Counted from the stretch's first letter, positions 1-8,906 are shown. The stretch: DNA of 64,000 nt from Sphaerisporangium krabiense (GCF_014200435.1 NZ_JACHBR010000001.1:1302001-1366000), one strand, 5' to 3'. Notes: generated by a model from the sequence alone, not told the origin. Translations and numbers: made by a program.

Positions 1-1694
1 TGATCCGCAAGGACGCGTACTTCTCCTGCTACCGGGCCCGCGCGGGCATGATCGAGGCCGGGCCGGTGACGCTCGGCCGGGACGTGCTCGTCGGCGAGTT
101 CACCGTGCTGGACATCGGGACGCGGATGGAGGACGGGGCGCAGCTCGGCCACTCCTCCTCGCTGCACGAGGGCCAGACGGTGCCGGCCGGGGAACGCTGG
201 CACGGCTCCCCCGCCCAGCCCGGCGGCGCGGGCCACCCTGCGGTGGCCCCGGCCCGGTGCGGCGCGGCGCGCCGGTTCCGGTTCGGGCTGCTGCAACTGC
301 TCGGCACGCTGCTGCTGGCCATGCCGCTGACCGTGGCCGGTTCCTACCTGCTCGGCGTCCTCGTCCTCGAACCCGCCGGGCTGGACGGCCGGAGCACGAC
401 CGGGTGGGGCCTGGTCGCCGCGGCGCTCGCCGTGTCGCTGCTGCTGTTCTGCGGCGGCGTCGCCGGGGTGCTCCTCCTGGTCACGACCGTTCCCCGGCTG
501 CTGAACCTCGTGCTCACGCCCGGCCGGGTCTACCCGCTCTACGGCTTCCACTACTGGGCGCACCGGACCGTCGGCCGCCTCACCAACACGACGTTCCTGA
601 TGCGGATGTTCGGCGACAGCTCGTTCATCGTCCACTTCCTGCGCGGCCTCGGCTACGACCTGTCCAGGGCGAGCCAGACGGGGTCGAACTTCGGGCTGGA
701 GCTCAAGCACGAGTCGCCGTACCTGGCCGCCGTCGGCCCGGGCACGATGGTCTCCGACGGGCTGTCGCTGATCAACGCGGACTACTCCGGCACCTCGTTC
801 CGGCTGTCCCCGGCGACCATCGGCGCGCAGACGTTCCTCGGCAACGACGTCGCCTACCCGTCACAGAGCAGGGCGGGCGACAACTGCCTGCTCGCGACCA
901 AGGTCATGGTCCCGGTGGACGGGCCCGTGCGGCACGACGTCGGGCTGCTCGGCTCGCCGTGCTTCGAGATCCCGCGCTCGGTGCAGCGCGACAGCCGCTT
1001 CGACCACATCAAGACCGGGGAGGAGCTGCGCCGCCGCCTGGCGGCCAAGAACCGGCACAACGCGGTCACCATCGGCCTGTACCTGCTGGTCCGGTGGGGT
1101 CACCTCTTCGGCGCGACGCTGCTCGCCATGATCGCGGCGAGCCTGTACGGGCGGTTCGGCCCCGCCGTCGTCGCCGCGGGCGTGCTGTGCACGCTGGTCT
1201 TCTCCGCGCTCCTCCTGGCGCTGGTGGAGCACGCCGCGACCGGATTCCGCGCGCTGCGCCCGCGGTTCTGCTCGATCTACCAGCCGTACTACTGGCGGCA
1301 CGAGCGGTTCTGGAAGCTCAGCGGCACGTCCCTGCTGGACGTCTACAACGGCACCCCGTTCAAGAACCTGGTCTGGCGGCTGCTGGGGGTGCGCCTCGGG
1401 CCGCGGGTGTTCGACGACGGCTGCCACATCCCCGAGCGGACCCTGGTGTCCGTCGGCGGCGACTGCACCCTGTCGGAGGGGGCGCTGATCCAGGCCCACT
1501 CCCTGGAGGACGGCACGTTCAAGTCCGGCCGCATCGTGATCGGCGGTGGATGCACGATCGGCGCCAAGGCCCTCGTCCACTACGGCGTGACCATGGGCGA
1601 GGGCGCGGTCCTGGACGCCGACTCCTTCCTGATGAAGGGCGAGGAGGTCGCCCCGCGGGCCCGCTGGCGCGGGAACCCGGCCGTGCAGACCTAG
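1..1694 (+). CDS. Pls/PosA-family NRPS-like protein, C-terminal part (5' end off window)
   Basis: The frame is open from base 3, so the protein begins upstream of the window. About 563 residues are visible. They contain hexapeptide-like left-handed beta-helix segments flanking hydrophobic membrane stretches (around bases 280-520 and 1080-1240). This matches the C-terminal half of Pls/PosA synthetases, the epsilon-poly-lysine synthetase family, in which A and T domains are followed by a membrane and beta-helix region that works like a condensing or acyltransferase unit. The adenylation and carrier domains would lie upstream and cannot be seen, so the substrate is unknown. Its stop overlaps by 3 nt the stop of the convergent oxidoreductase gene. 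It lies 32 kb from the main NRPS locus, so it probably belongs to a separate function. Confidence 0.8.
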   Translation, partial: IRKDAYFSCYRARAGMIEAGPVTLGRDVLVGEFTVLDIGTRMEDGAQLGHSSSLHEGQTVPAGERWHGSPAQPGGAGHPAVAPARCGAARRFRFGLLQLLGTLLLAMPLTVAGSYLLGVLVLEPAGLDGRSTTGWGLVAAALAVSLLLFCGGVAGVLLLVTTVPRLLNLVLTPGRVYPLYGFHYWAHRTVGRLTNTTFLMRMFGDSSFIVHFLRGLGYDLSRASQTGSNFGLELKHESPYLAAVGPGTMVSDGLSLINADYSGTSFRLSPATIGAQTFLGNDVAYPSQSRAGDNCLLATKVMVPVDGPVRHDVGLLGSPCFEIPRSVQRDSRFDHIKTGEELRRRLAAKNRHNAVTIGLYLLVRWGHLFGATLLAMIAASLYGRFGPAVVAAGVLCTLVFSALLLALVEHAATGFRALRPRFCSIYQPYYWRHERFWKLSGTSLLDVYNGTPFKNLVWRLLGVRLGPRVFDDGCHIPERTLVSVGGDCTLSEGALIQAHSLEDGTFKSGRIVIGGGCTIGAKALVHYGVTMGEGAVLDADSFLMKGEEVAPRARWRGNPAVQT

Positions 1695-2818
1695 GCGAGC
1701 AGTCCGTCCAGGACGGCCGGGGCCAGCCCGAACGCCGTGGTCATGCCGACCCCCGAGGTCACCGAGACCACTTGGACCCCGGGGGCCGGGGTCGCGACCA
1801 GGAAGTCGCGGCCGGGCGCGGAGGCGTAGACGCCCCGCCAGCGCTCCCGCACGGTCAGCGGACCGCCGAGCAGGTTCGCGACCTGGGCGAGGATGCCCTG
1901 GTCCAGGTGCTCGTGGCCGAACGGGTCGAGCGTGCGGGCGTAGGCGTGGGTGTCGCCGACGGTGAGGTCGCCGTCGGGGCGCTGGGTGAGCATGAGGTTC
2001 AGCCCGGCGGCCACCAGCTCGGCGTGCTCGCCGGTCAGGCGGTCCCGGAGCGCGGGCAGCGACGGGCAGGAGGCGAAGCCGGGGTACTTCATCAGCGAGA
2101 ACCCGCTGAGGACGGCCGCGTCCACGGCGCCCGCCGCCGGGCCGCGCACCCGCATCATCTGCAGGCCGCAGCGGACCAGCCCCGCCTCGTCGGCGATCTC
2201 GGGGAAGTGCCGGTCCACGTCGTGCCCGACGGCGACCACCACGTGGCCGGCCGCCAGCTCGCCCCTGCTCGTGCGGACCAGGCCCGGCTCGACGGTGAGG
2301 GCCGCCGTGCCCCACAGGAAGCGGACCCCCCGCGCGGCGAGCCAGGCCGCGATCGCGGGGACGGCCTCGCGCGGGTCCACGCGGACGTCCATGGGCAGCC
2401 ACGCGCCGCCGAGGACGTCGGGGCCCGCCGGCACCCGGGCCTCGACGCCCGCGCGGTCCAGGGGCACGGCCTCCTCGCCGCGCAGCGCGTGGAACTCCTC
2501 CAGCACGGCCATCTCGTCCTCGGCCCGGGCGAGGACGACCGTGCCGCTCTCGCGCAGCCAGAATCCGGCCGACCTCGCCAGGCGCACCCAGGTATCCCTG
2601 GCCGTCCTGGCGTAGGCGAGCGCGGTGCCGTCCTGGGCGGTGACGCAGCCGTGCCCGAAGTTGCGCACCGACGCGCCGACCGCGCGTTCGTCGCGTTCCA
2701 CGACCACGACGGAGCGGCCCCTGGCGAGTGCCTCGCAGGCGTGGGCGAGGCCGACGATGCCGGCGCCCACCACGACCACGTCGGCCCGCTCCGGCCGCCG
2801 GAGGAGTCCACTTGTCAT
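1691..2818 (-). CDS. FAD-dependent oxidoreductase, TIGR03364 type (putative aminophosphonate oxidase)
   Basis: An N-terminal dinucleotide-binding motif GAGIVGL begins about residue 15 and identifies a DAO-type (glycine/sarcosine oxidase fold) flavoenzyme. The full length of about 375 residues is normal. Members of TIGR03364 are typically encoded beside phosphonate catabolic genes. Here the divergent neighbours are a GntR/UTRA regulator and a phosphonatase-like HAD hydrolase, so oxidative deamination of 2-aminoethylphosphonate or an N-methyl derivative to phosphonoacetaldehyde is a reasonable inference. I chose the ATG at 2818. An in-frame ATG at 2848 would add ten residues before the conserved Rossmann start. 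Neither has a clear ribosome binding site, so the message may be leaderless. Confidence 0.78.
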   Translation of the reverse strand: MTSGLLRRPERADVVVVGAGIVGLAHACEALARGRSVVVVERDERAVGASVRNFGHGCVTAQDGTALAYARTARDTWVRLARSAGFWLRESGTVVLARAEDEMAVLEEFHALRGEEAVPLDRAGVEARVPAGPDVLGGAWLPMDVRVDPREAVPAIAAWLAARGVRFLWGTAALTVEPGLVRTSRGELAAGHVVVAVGHDVDRHFPEIADEAGLVRCGLQMMRVRGPAAGAVDAAVLSGFSLMKYPGFASCPSLPALRDRLTGEHAELVAAGLNLMLTQRPDGDLTVGDTHAYARTLDPFGHEHLDQGILAQVANLLGGPLTVRERWRGVYASAPGRDFLVATPAPGVQVVSVTSGVGMTTAFGLAPAVLDGLLA

Positions 2819-2863
2819 GACAAGCAGGGTCGCCGAGCCGACGGCCATCCGTCAACCCGGGGC

Positions 2864-2876
2864 GGCGATGTTCGCC
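2864..2876. promoter_or_regulatory. Inverted repeat in the oxidoreductase/GntR divergent region
   Basis: GGCGA-TGT-TCGCC is a perfect 5-bp inverted repeat lying 46 bp upstream of the chosen oxidoreductase start. Its place between divergent genes, one encoding a HutC-type GntR regulator, makes it a candidate operator. The arms are short and GC-rich, so it could be fortuitous. Confidence 0.3.
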
Positions 2877-2915
2877 ATCCGTTCATTTCCGCCGGTAAAT
2901 GTGCCTATCGTCCCC

Positions 2916-2943
2916 TTGCGCGGCTGCCCGCGACCTGTATAGT
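2916..2943 (+). promoter_or_regulatory. Promoter of the GntR-phosphonatase pair
   Basis: TTGCGC (2916-2921) and TATAGT (2938-2943) are separated by 16 bp, a good sigma-70-type promoter. The GTG start of the regulator is at 2952, only 8 nt after the -10 box and with no Shine-Dalgarno sequence, so the transcript is probably leaderless. Confidence 0.6.
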
Positions 2944-2951
2944 CAACCGGC

Positions 2952-3731
2952 GTGGACGACCCCCTGCACAAGCGCATCGCCGACGATCTGCGCCGCCGCG
3001 TCGCCGCCGGCCTGCTCGCCCCCGGCGACCCGCTGCCCTCGGAGTCGCGGCTCTGCGCCCAGTGGTCGGCCTCGCGCGGCCCGGTGCGCCAGGCGCTCGC
3101 CGCGCTGCGCGCCGAGGGGCTGATCGGCGGCGGCCGGGGCCGTCCCCCGGTCGTGCGCGGCGGCCCGGTGCCGCAGCCGTTCGAGACGCTGCTGTCGTTC
3201 ACCCGCTGGGCGGAGAGCCTCGGCCGCGTGCCCGGCCAGCGGCTGCTGGAGATCGCGCGCAGACCCGCCCGCGCCGAGGTCGCCGACGCGCTGGAGATCG
3301 ACGAGGGCGAGCCCGTGGTCGAGCTGCTGCGGCTGCGCCTGCTCGACGGCAGGCCCGCCATGATCGAGCGCACCGCGTTCGCCGAACCGGTCGGCCGGCT
3401 GCTGTTCGACTTCGACCCCGGCTCCGGCTCCGTCTACGCCTACCTGGCCGCCCAGGGCGTGGCCCTGACCGTCGCCCGGCACGTCTTCGACGCCGTCGCC
3501 GCCGACCCCCTCGACTCCTCGCTGCTCGACGTCCCCGAGGGGGCGCCCCTGCTGCGCGAGCTGCGGCGCGCGTCCGGCGAGTCCGGCGAGCCCTGCGAGT
3601 ACTCCGACGACCGCTACCGGCCCGACCTGGTGACCTTCACCATCGAGAACGCCCAGCGGGCCCACCCGTCCTTCAGCCGTTCCCGGCGGCCCGGCCCGGC
3701 CGCCGCGCATCCCGACCGAGGTGGCTCATGA
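2952..3731 (+). CDS. GntR-family regulator, HutC type with UTRA domain
   Basis: Residues about 1-75 form a GntR winged helix (PLPSESRLCAQW, then GPVRQALAALRAEGLI). Residues about 85-235 form a UTRA effector-binding domain, as in HutC and PhnF. The full length of 259 residues is typical. The GTG start lies 8 nt after a good -10 box, which points to leaderless translation. The stop overlaps the start of the phosphonatase-like gene (ATGA at 3728-3731), so the two are translationally coupled. The divergent oxidoreductase is the likely second target. The likely effector is a phosphonate or its breakdown product, inferred only from context. Confidence 0.85.
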   Translation: MDDPLHKRIADDLRRRVAAGLLAPGDPLPSESRLCAQWSASRGPVRQALAALRAEGLIGGGRGRPPVVRGGPVPQPFETLLSFTRWAESLGRVPGQRLLEIARRPARAEVADALEIDEGEPVVELLRLRLLDGRPAMIERTAFAEPVGRLLFDFDPGSGSVYAYLAAQGVALTVARHVFDAVAADPLDSSLLDVPEGAPLLRELRRASGESGEPCEYSDDRYRPDLVTFTIENAQRAHPSFSRSRRPGPAAAHPDRGGS

Positions 3732-4393
3732 CGATCGAACTCATGGTCCTGGACATCGCCGGCACGACCGTCGAGGAGTACGGCGCCGTCTACGACGCGC
3801 TCGCCGACGCCGCCACCGCGGCGGGCGGGCGGCCGTCCGCCGCGGACGTCCAGCGGTGGATGGGGGCGGGCAAGCGCGAGGCCATCGCCCACCTGCTGGC
3901 CGACCGTCTCGGCCCGGTGGACGACGCCACGGTGGACGCCGCGTTCGCCGACTTCCGCGCCCGCCTGGACCAGGCGTACCGCGACCGGCCGCCCGTCGCA
4001 CTGCCCGGCGTGCCCGAGGCGCTGGCCCGCGTCCGCGCCGCCGGGGTCAAGGTCGCGCTCACCACCGGCTTCGACCGCGAGGTCACCACCGGCCTGCTCG
4101 GCACGCTCGGCTGGGACGCCACGGTGCTGGACGCCGTGGTGTGCGTGGACGACGTCCCCGCCGGGCGGCCCGCGCCTTACATGATCTTCCGCGCGATGGA
4201 GGCGACCGGCGTCCACGACGTCGCGCGGGTGCTGGTGGCGGGCGACACCGTCCGCGACCTCCAGGCGGGCACGAACGCCGGGGCCGGGTTCGTGGTCGGC
4301 GTGCTGACCGGCAAGCTGGACGCGGTCACGCTGGGCGCCGAGCGCCACACCCACATCCTGCCGGGCGTGGCCGACCTGCCCGCCCTGCTCTGA
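3728..4393 (+). CDS. Phosphonatase-like HAD hydrolase
   Basis: The HAD motif I reads LDIAGTT near residue 8, with the nucleophilic Asp followed by Ala rather than the usual Met or Val. The cap contains WMGAGKREAI, where the Lys aligns with the Schiff-base lysine of phosphonoacetaldehyde hydrolase (PhnX). A C-terminal VAGDTVRDLQAG segment supplies the motif III/IV acidic residues. The length of 221 residues is shorter than PhnX and fits the TIGR03351 phosphonatase-like group. The start overlaps the regulator stop. With the oxidoreductase it would give a two-step route: amine oxidation to phosphonoacetaldehyde, then C-P cleavage to acetaldehyde and phosphate. The exact substrate is inferred. 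Confidence 0.82.
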   Translation: MTIELMVLDIAGTTVEEYGAVYDALADAATAAGGRPSAADVQRWMGAGKREAIAHLLADRLGPVDDATVDAAFADFRARLDQAYRDRPPVALPGVPEALARVRAAGVKVALTTGFDREVTTGLLGTLGWDATVLDAVVCVDDVPAGRPAPYMIFRAMEATGVHDVARVLVAGDTVRDLQAGTNAGAGFVVGVLTGKLDAVTLGAERHTHILPGVADLPALL

Positions 4394-4402
4394 CCCGGGC
4401 CG

Positions 4403-6295
4403 TCACGACCGGCTCGCGTACACCCGCGCCTTCGCCGTGCGGACGGCCGCCGACAGGGTCGCCACGTCGTACGCGCCCTCGTGGCGCCGCCCGTTGACGA
4501 AGAACGTCGGCGTGCCCGACACCCCGCTGAGGTCGGCGGAGTCGACGTCCTCGGCGATCCGCTCGGCGCCCGCGTGGGCCTCCAGGTCCTCGTGGAACCG
4601 CTGCACGTCCAGCCCGATCCGCTCGGCGTAGGCGAGAAGGTCGGTGACGAGCAGGGCCCCCTGGTGGTCGAGCAGGATGTCGTGCATCTCCCAGAACGCC
4701 CCCTGTTCCGCCGCCGCCTCGGCCGCCTCCGCGGCGAGCTGCGCGGACGGGTGGACGTCCTGCAGCGGCAGGTGGCGCCAGACGTACCGCAGCTCGCCGA
4801 AACCGGCCAGCAGCTCGCGGACGATCGGCTCGGCCTGGCCGCAGTAGGGGCACTCGAAGTCGCCGTACTCGACCAAGGTGACCGGCGCGTCCTCCGGCCC
4901 CCGCATGTGGTCGCGGTACGGGTCCACGGGCGCGGCCAGGTCCACGATCGGCTCGGCGGTGCCGAGCAGCGCCCGGATCTTCACCGGGCGCGGCAGCAGG
5001 GCGGTCAGCCGCGAGACCAGCCAGGTCAGGACGGACGCGGCCAGCGCGGCGGCGAGCACGCCGAACTTGGCCTCCTCCAGCTGCGGCCCCTCGAAGGCCA
5101 GCGTGGCGATCAGCAGCGACACCGTGAAGCCGATCCCGGCGATCGTGCCCCCGCTCACCAGGGCCGCCCAGCCGACCGGCGCCCGCACCCGTCCCCCGCT
5201 CAGCCGGGTGACCAGCCACGTCGCCCCCGCGATGCCCACCGGCTTGCCGAGGACGTACGCGAAGAAGATGCCGAGCGTGATCGGCGAGCGCAGGGCGCGC
5301 TCCACGAAGGCCCCGCTGATCGGAATGCCCGCGTTGGCCAGCGCGAACATCGGCACGATCACGTAGCCGGTCCACGGGTGGTAGAGCTGCAGCAGCCGGT
5401 GGTTCGGCGAGATCGCCTTGGCGACGCCGAGGCTGGCCGAGCGGGCCAGCTCGGCGGTCGGCTGCTCGCGGAACAGCCGGAACAGGTCCGAGGCCCGCTC
5501 CAGATCGGAGCGTGCGGCGGGCGAGGCGTAGGTCAGCAGGCCCATGGCCAGGCCGATGACGACCGGCTCGACGCCGGACTTCAGCAGCGCCACCCAGGCG
5601 GCGGCCCCGAGCAGCACGTAGATCAGCCCGCTGCGCAGGCGGGCGGCCTTGACCAGCAGCGTCAGACCGAAGATCGCGACGGCGGCGACGAGCCCCGGCC
5701 AGGAGACGTCGCGGCTGTAGAACAGCGTGATCGCGGCCAGCGCCACCAGGTCGTCCACGACGGTGACGGTGAGCATGTACGTGCGGGCGCGGGTGGGCAG
5801 CCGGGAGGCGACCAGGGCGAGCATCCCGAGCGCGAAGGCCGTGTCCGTGGACATCGCCGCGCCCCAGCCGTACGCCGACGGCCGGCCCCCGTTGAACAGC
5901 AGGTAGACCACGATCGGGACGAGCATGCCGCCGACGCCCGCCACCACAGGGAGCAGGAGCCTGCGCCGGTCACGCAGCTCCCCCATGTCGAACTCGCGGC
6001 GGGCCTCCAGGCCCACGACGAAGAAGAAGAACGTCATCAGGCCCGCGTTGACCCAGTGCCGCAGGTCCAGCGCGACGCCGGCGTCGCCGACGCTCACCGA
6101 CAGGTGCGTGCCCCAGATCGCCTCGTACGAGCGAGGCGCGAGGTTCGCCCACCCGAGCGCGGCCACCGTGGCGGCGAGCAGGATCGCGGCGCTGCCCGTC
6201 TCCGTGCGGAGGAACTCGCGCAGCGGGGTGTCGAACCGCCACCCCCATGTGGTCCGTCCGGAGAGCGGCCTGCCCCCTTGCCGAAATTCCGTCAC
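4403..6295 (-). CDS. nhaA: Na+/H+ antiporter NhaA fused to a DsbA-like thioredoxin domain
   Basis: Residues about 20-420 form an NhaA antiporter with many membrane helices, including the ion-binding pair in TVVDDLVAL, which exchanges Na+ for H+ across the inner membrane. Residues about 440-630 form a DsbA/FrnE-like thioredoxin fold with an active-site FECPYCG (CxxC) and a cis-Pro loop SGTPTFFVNG. The total of 630 residues equals a normal NhaA plus one thioredoxin unit. This fusion recurs in actinobacteria. The GTG start at 6295 leaves only a weak ribosome binding site. It is convergent with the phosphonatase gene, with 9 nt between stops. The role of the redox domain is unknown; redox control of transport is one possibility. 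Confidence 0.92.
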   Translation of the reverse strand: MTEFRQGGRPLSGRTTWGWRFDTPLREFLRTETGSAAILLAATVAALGWANLAPRSYEAIWGTHLSVSVGDAGVALDLRHWVNAGLMTFFFFVVGLEARREFDMGELRDRRRLLLPVVAGVGGMLVPIVVYLLFNGGRPSAYGWGAAMSTDTAFALGMLALVASRLPTRARTYMLTVTVVDDLVALAAITLFYSRDVSWPGLVAAVAIFGLTLLVKAARLRSGLIYVLLGAAAWVALLKSGVEPVVIGLAMGLLTYASPAARSDLERASDLFRLFREQPTAELARSASLGVAKAISPNHRLLQLYHPWTGYVIVPMFALANAGIPISGAFVERALRSPITLGIFFAYVLGKPVGIAGATWLVTRLSGGRVRAPVGWAALVSGGTIAGIGFTVSLLIATLAFEGPQLEEAKFGVLAAALAASVLTWLVSRLTALLPRPVKIRALLGTAEPIVDLAAPVDPYRDHMRGPEDAPVTLVEYGDFECPYCGQAEPIVRELLAGFGELRYVWRHLPLQDVHPSAQLAAEAAEAAAEQGAFWEMHDILLDHQGALLVTDLLAYAERIGLDVQRFHEDLEAHAGAERIAEDVDSADLSGVSGTPTFFVNGRRHEGAYDVATLSAAVRTAKARVYASRS

Positions 6296-6437
6296 GTGTC
6301 TTTCGACATCGCGCGGCGGCGAGGCATTCCCGCGGCCACCCGCCCGGCCGCCCCCGTGATCCGTCCCGCCGCACGGAAACGCCGACGACCGCGGGCATTT
6401 CCGTGCGGAACGAGCGCGGCGGATTCATCCGGGCCGT

Positions 6438-6716
6438 CTAGCCGCCACGGCGCCCGGAGGCGATCCCCGGAGGCGCGACGGCCAGCGCCTTCTGGATGGC
6501 CTCCACCAGGGCCAAGGCCGACTCCTCCGTCAGCTCGACGGCCACCCGCGCGGAGGGGCCCTCCGCCGGGTTGGTGAAGTCGATGTTCACGGTGTGCTCG
6601 TGGCAGGCGTGGTAGGGGTGGTCGACGTAGACCATGCCCTGCTTCACCGTGAACCAGCCGGAGCCGCCCTTGCCGGCGCCGTCGAGCTCGAACTTCTCGG
6701 TCAGGTACGTGCACAT
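6438..6716 (-). CDS. DUF6295 family small protein
   Basis: This 92-residue protein begins MCTYLTEKFEL and contains the conserved HACHEHTVNIDF segment (paired His and Cys), which I recognise as the DUF6295 family. No function is established. It is soluble, with no signal peptide or membrane helix. A good ribosome binding site (GGGAGG) precedes the ATG. It starts 12 nt after the dienelactone hydrolase gene ends, so the two are probably co-transcribed. Confidence 0.75.
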   Translation of the reverse strand: MCTYLTEKFELDGAGKGGSGWFTVKQGMVYVDHPYHACHEHTVNIDFTNPAEGPSARVAVELTEESALALVEAIQKALAVAPPGIASGRRGG

Positions 6717-6728
6717 ACCGGCCTCCCG

Positions 6729-7472
6729 TCAGGCGCCGAGGTGGCGGCCGAAGAACGTGAATACCTTCTTCCAGCCGTCGAGCGCGGCGGCCGGGCGGTA
6801 GCTGGGGCGGTCGACGGCGAAGAACCCGTGGCCGGCGTCCGGGAAGACGTGGAACTCGTGTTCCTTGCCCAGCCGGTCCAGCTCGGCGGACAGCCTGGCG
6901 ACCTCCTCGGGCGAGGGGCGGGCGTCCTCGGCGCCGAACAGCCCGAGCAGCGGGCAGGACAGGCCGGGCGCCTTGGACAGCAGCGACGCCGCCTGCAGCG
7001 GGTACCCGGCGGGCGAGTCGCTCGCGACGAACGCGCCGTAGCAGTCCACGGCCGCGTCCAGTGGCAGCGAGCAGGCGGCCAGGAAGGTCTGCCGGCCGCC
7101 CGAGCAGTATCCGATCACCCCGACCTTGCCGTTCGCGTGGTCGAGGGAGTTGAGGTGCGCCACGGCCCCGGCGACGTCTCCGACGAGCTGCTCGTCCGGG
7201 ATTCCCCCCTTGGCGCGCGCGGCGGCGGCCTGGTCGTCGTGGCCGACGCCCGCCCCCTCGCGGGAGTACAGGTTCGGGCAGATCGCCGCGTACCCGTGCG
7301 CCGCGAACCGCCGGACGATCTCCCTGGTCGCCTCGTCGTACCCCGGCATGTGGTGGATCACCACGACGCCGCCGCGGGGGCCGTCGTGGAGCGGATACGC
7401 CAGGTACGCCTCAAGCTCGGCCTTCTCGTGACCGCTGATCGTGACCGTCCCGGCCCGCATCGCGTCGTTCAT
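6729..7472 (-). CDS. Dienelactone hydrolase family protein
   Basis: This 247-residue alpha/beta hydrolase has the cysteine nucleophile elbow VIGYCSGG typical of dienelactone hydrolases, an Asp in FGAEDARPS and a His in FPDAGHGFF. These give a full Cys-Asp-His triad. The family hydrolyses lactones or activated esters, classically dienelactone to maleylacetate, but many genomic members act on unknown substrates. The ATG at 7472 follows a strong GAGGAGG site. It leads an operon with the DUF6295 gene and is divergent from the VOC protein gene. No aromatic-degradation genes lie nearby, so the natural substrate is open. Confidence 0.87.
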   Translation of the reverse strand: MNDAMRAGTVTISGHEKAELEAYLAYPLHDGPRGGVVVIHHMPGYDEATREIVRRFAAHGYAAICPNLYSREGAGVGHDDQAAAARAKGGIPDEQLVGDVAGAVAHLNSLDHANGKVGVIGYCSGGRQTFLAACSLPLDAAVDCYGAFVASDSPAGYPLQAASLLSKAPGLSCPLLGLFGAEDARPSPEEVARLSAELDRLGKEHEFHVFPDAGHGFFAVDRPSYRPAAALDGWKKVFTFFGRHLGA

Positions 7473-7617
7473 TCGCGCCTCCTCGTGCTCCGCGGAGATC
7501 CCATTCTGCTCACCCGTCCCCGCCGTCTCCCACCACCCCCGGCCGAGGGACGTGCGCGGGGTCGTCCCGGTGGGTCATGATCGTGGTCCACCGAGGCGTA
7601 CGCGGGGAAGGAAGTCC

Positions 7618-8004
7618 ATGCCGCACTACAGCAGGATCTACAAGGCCGTGGTGGACGTCCCCGAGGAGGTCCACGACGCGGAGCTGAAGTTCTGGGAGGG
7701 TGCAACCGGCCAGGCGCTGCACCACAACGAGCGCTACCCCGAGTACCACGGCGCCCAGCTGCCCGGCGAGGCGTTCGCCCTGCTCGTCCAGAAGCTCGGC
7801 GAGGGGCCGGGCGGGCTGCACCTCGACATCCACACCGACGACCTGGACGCGGAGGTCGCGCGCCTGGAGAGCCTGGGCGCCACGCGGGTGAGCCACGTGA
7901 ACGGCCACTGGTGGGTCATGCGCGACCCGGCCGGCCTCCTGTTCTGCGTGATCCCCGACAGGTCGGGCACCTTGAACGACTCCAACGCCCAGCGCTGGGA
8001 CTAG
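7618..8004 (+). CDS. VOC (glyoxalase/bleomycin-resistance fold) family protein
   Basis: The 128-residue protein carries paired beta-alpha-beta-beta-beta motifs. HLDIHTDDLDAEVARLESLG and WVMRDPAGLLFCVIP are typical of actinobacterial VOC proteins. The family binds a divalent metal or a small ligand, and no specific reaction can be assigned. The frame stays open upstream, but the ATG at 7618 is the first start followed by the conserved fold and is preceded by GGGGAAGGAAG. Its stop overlaps by 3 nt the stop of the convergent LysR gene. Confidence 0.8.
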   Translation: MPHYSRIYKAVVDVPEEVHDAELKFWEGATGQALHHNERYPEYHGAQLPGEAFALLVQKLGEGPGGLHLDIHTDDLDAEVARLESLGATRVSHVNGHWWVMRDPAGLLFCVIPDRSGTLNDSNAQRWD

Positions 8005-8906
8005 CCCCGATCGAGGGCCGCCTGGCGGCGGAGCGCGGCGACGGCGGCGCCGATGGCCGGGCGGCCGGCCGCGCTCTCCCGCCAGAGCGCGAAGACGCGG
8101 CGGATCGGCGGCGGGTCGATCCGGACGTACCGCACCGACGGGGGCGCCTGCTCGCGGCCCAGCCTGGGGATCACCGCGACCCCGAGCCCGGCGGCCACCA
8201 GCGCGAGCTGCGTCGAGTGCTCGGACGCGGTGTGCGCCACCCTGGGCTCGCCGCCCTCCGCGCGCAGGGTGCGCACGAGCCAGTCATGGCATATCTGGCC
8301 GGCGCTCCAGCTGATCCAGTCGTCACCGGCCAGTTCCCCGACCGCGACGCGATCACGGCCCGCGAGAGGGTGGGCGTCCGGCAGCGCCACGTCGAACGTG
8401 TCGTCCAGCAGGTCGCGCCGCATCAGGCCGTCCGGCGCGGGCGTGACGTCCTCGGCCCAGTCCTGCGCGACGGTGACGTCCAGCCTGCCCCGGCGCAGGT
8501 CGGGGATCGCCTCGTGCGGCTCGCGCTCCGCCAGGGCCACCGACAGCTCCGGGTGCCGTGCGCGCAGGTCGCGCAGCGCGCCGGGCAGCAGGCCGCGCGC
8601 GGCGGTGGCGAAGGCGGCGATCGTCAGGGACCCGGCGACCACGCCGCGGTGCTCGGCCATGCCGCTCTCGACCCGTTCCGCGTGGGCCAGCAGTTCGCCC
8701 GCGTGCCTGGCGAGCAGTTCGCCCGCCTCCGTGAGCCGTACGCCCCTGCCCCGCCGTTCGACCAGCCGCTGCCCCATCTCACGCTCCAGCCGCCCGACCT
8801 GCTGAGATATGGCGGAGGTGGTGACGTGCAACGTGCGCGCCGCACCGACGACCGACCCGGTGGTCGCCACGGCGTGCAGCACCCGCAACCGATCGAGATT
8901 CAACAT
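8001..8906 (-). CDS. LysR-family transcriptional regulator
   Basis: The N-terminal winged helix (LRVLHAVATTGSVVGAARTL, then SAISQQVGRLE) is followed by a periplasmic-binding-like effector domain. The total of 301 residues is standard for LysR. An upstream in-frame extension to 9011 exists, but the ATG at 8906 matches the conserved family start MLNLDRLRVLHAV. A perfect inverted repeat (8907-8921) abuts this start, and TAGCAT on the minus strand overlaps it, suggesting a leaderless and autoregulated gene. It is divergent from an aldo/keto reductase, its likely target. Confidence 0.88.
   Translation of the reverse strand: MLNLDRLRVLHAVATTGSVVGAARTLHVTTSAISQQVGRLEREMGQRLVERRGRGVRLTEAGELLARHAGELLAHAERVESGMAEHRGVVAGSLTIAAFATAARGLLPGALRDLRARHPELSVALAEREPHEAIPDLRRGRLDVTVAQDWAEDVTPAPDGLMRRDLLDDTFDVALPDAHPLAGRDRVAVGELAGDDWISWSAGQICHDWLVRTLRAEGGEPRVAHTASEHSTQLALVAAGLGVAVIPRLGREQAPPSVRYVRIDPPPIRRVFALWRESAAGRPAIGAAVAALRRQAALDRG

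Noticed and set aside
257-4393. A 1378-residue open frame on the plus strand
   Set aside because: It is an overlapping frame through several well-supported genes, rich in Arg/Pro/Ala as expected from high-GC shadow frames. Only its final part coincides with the real phosphonatase-like gene.
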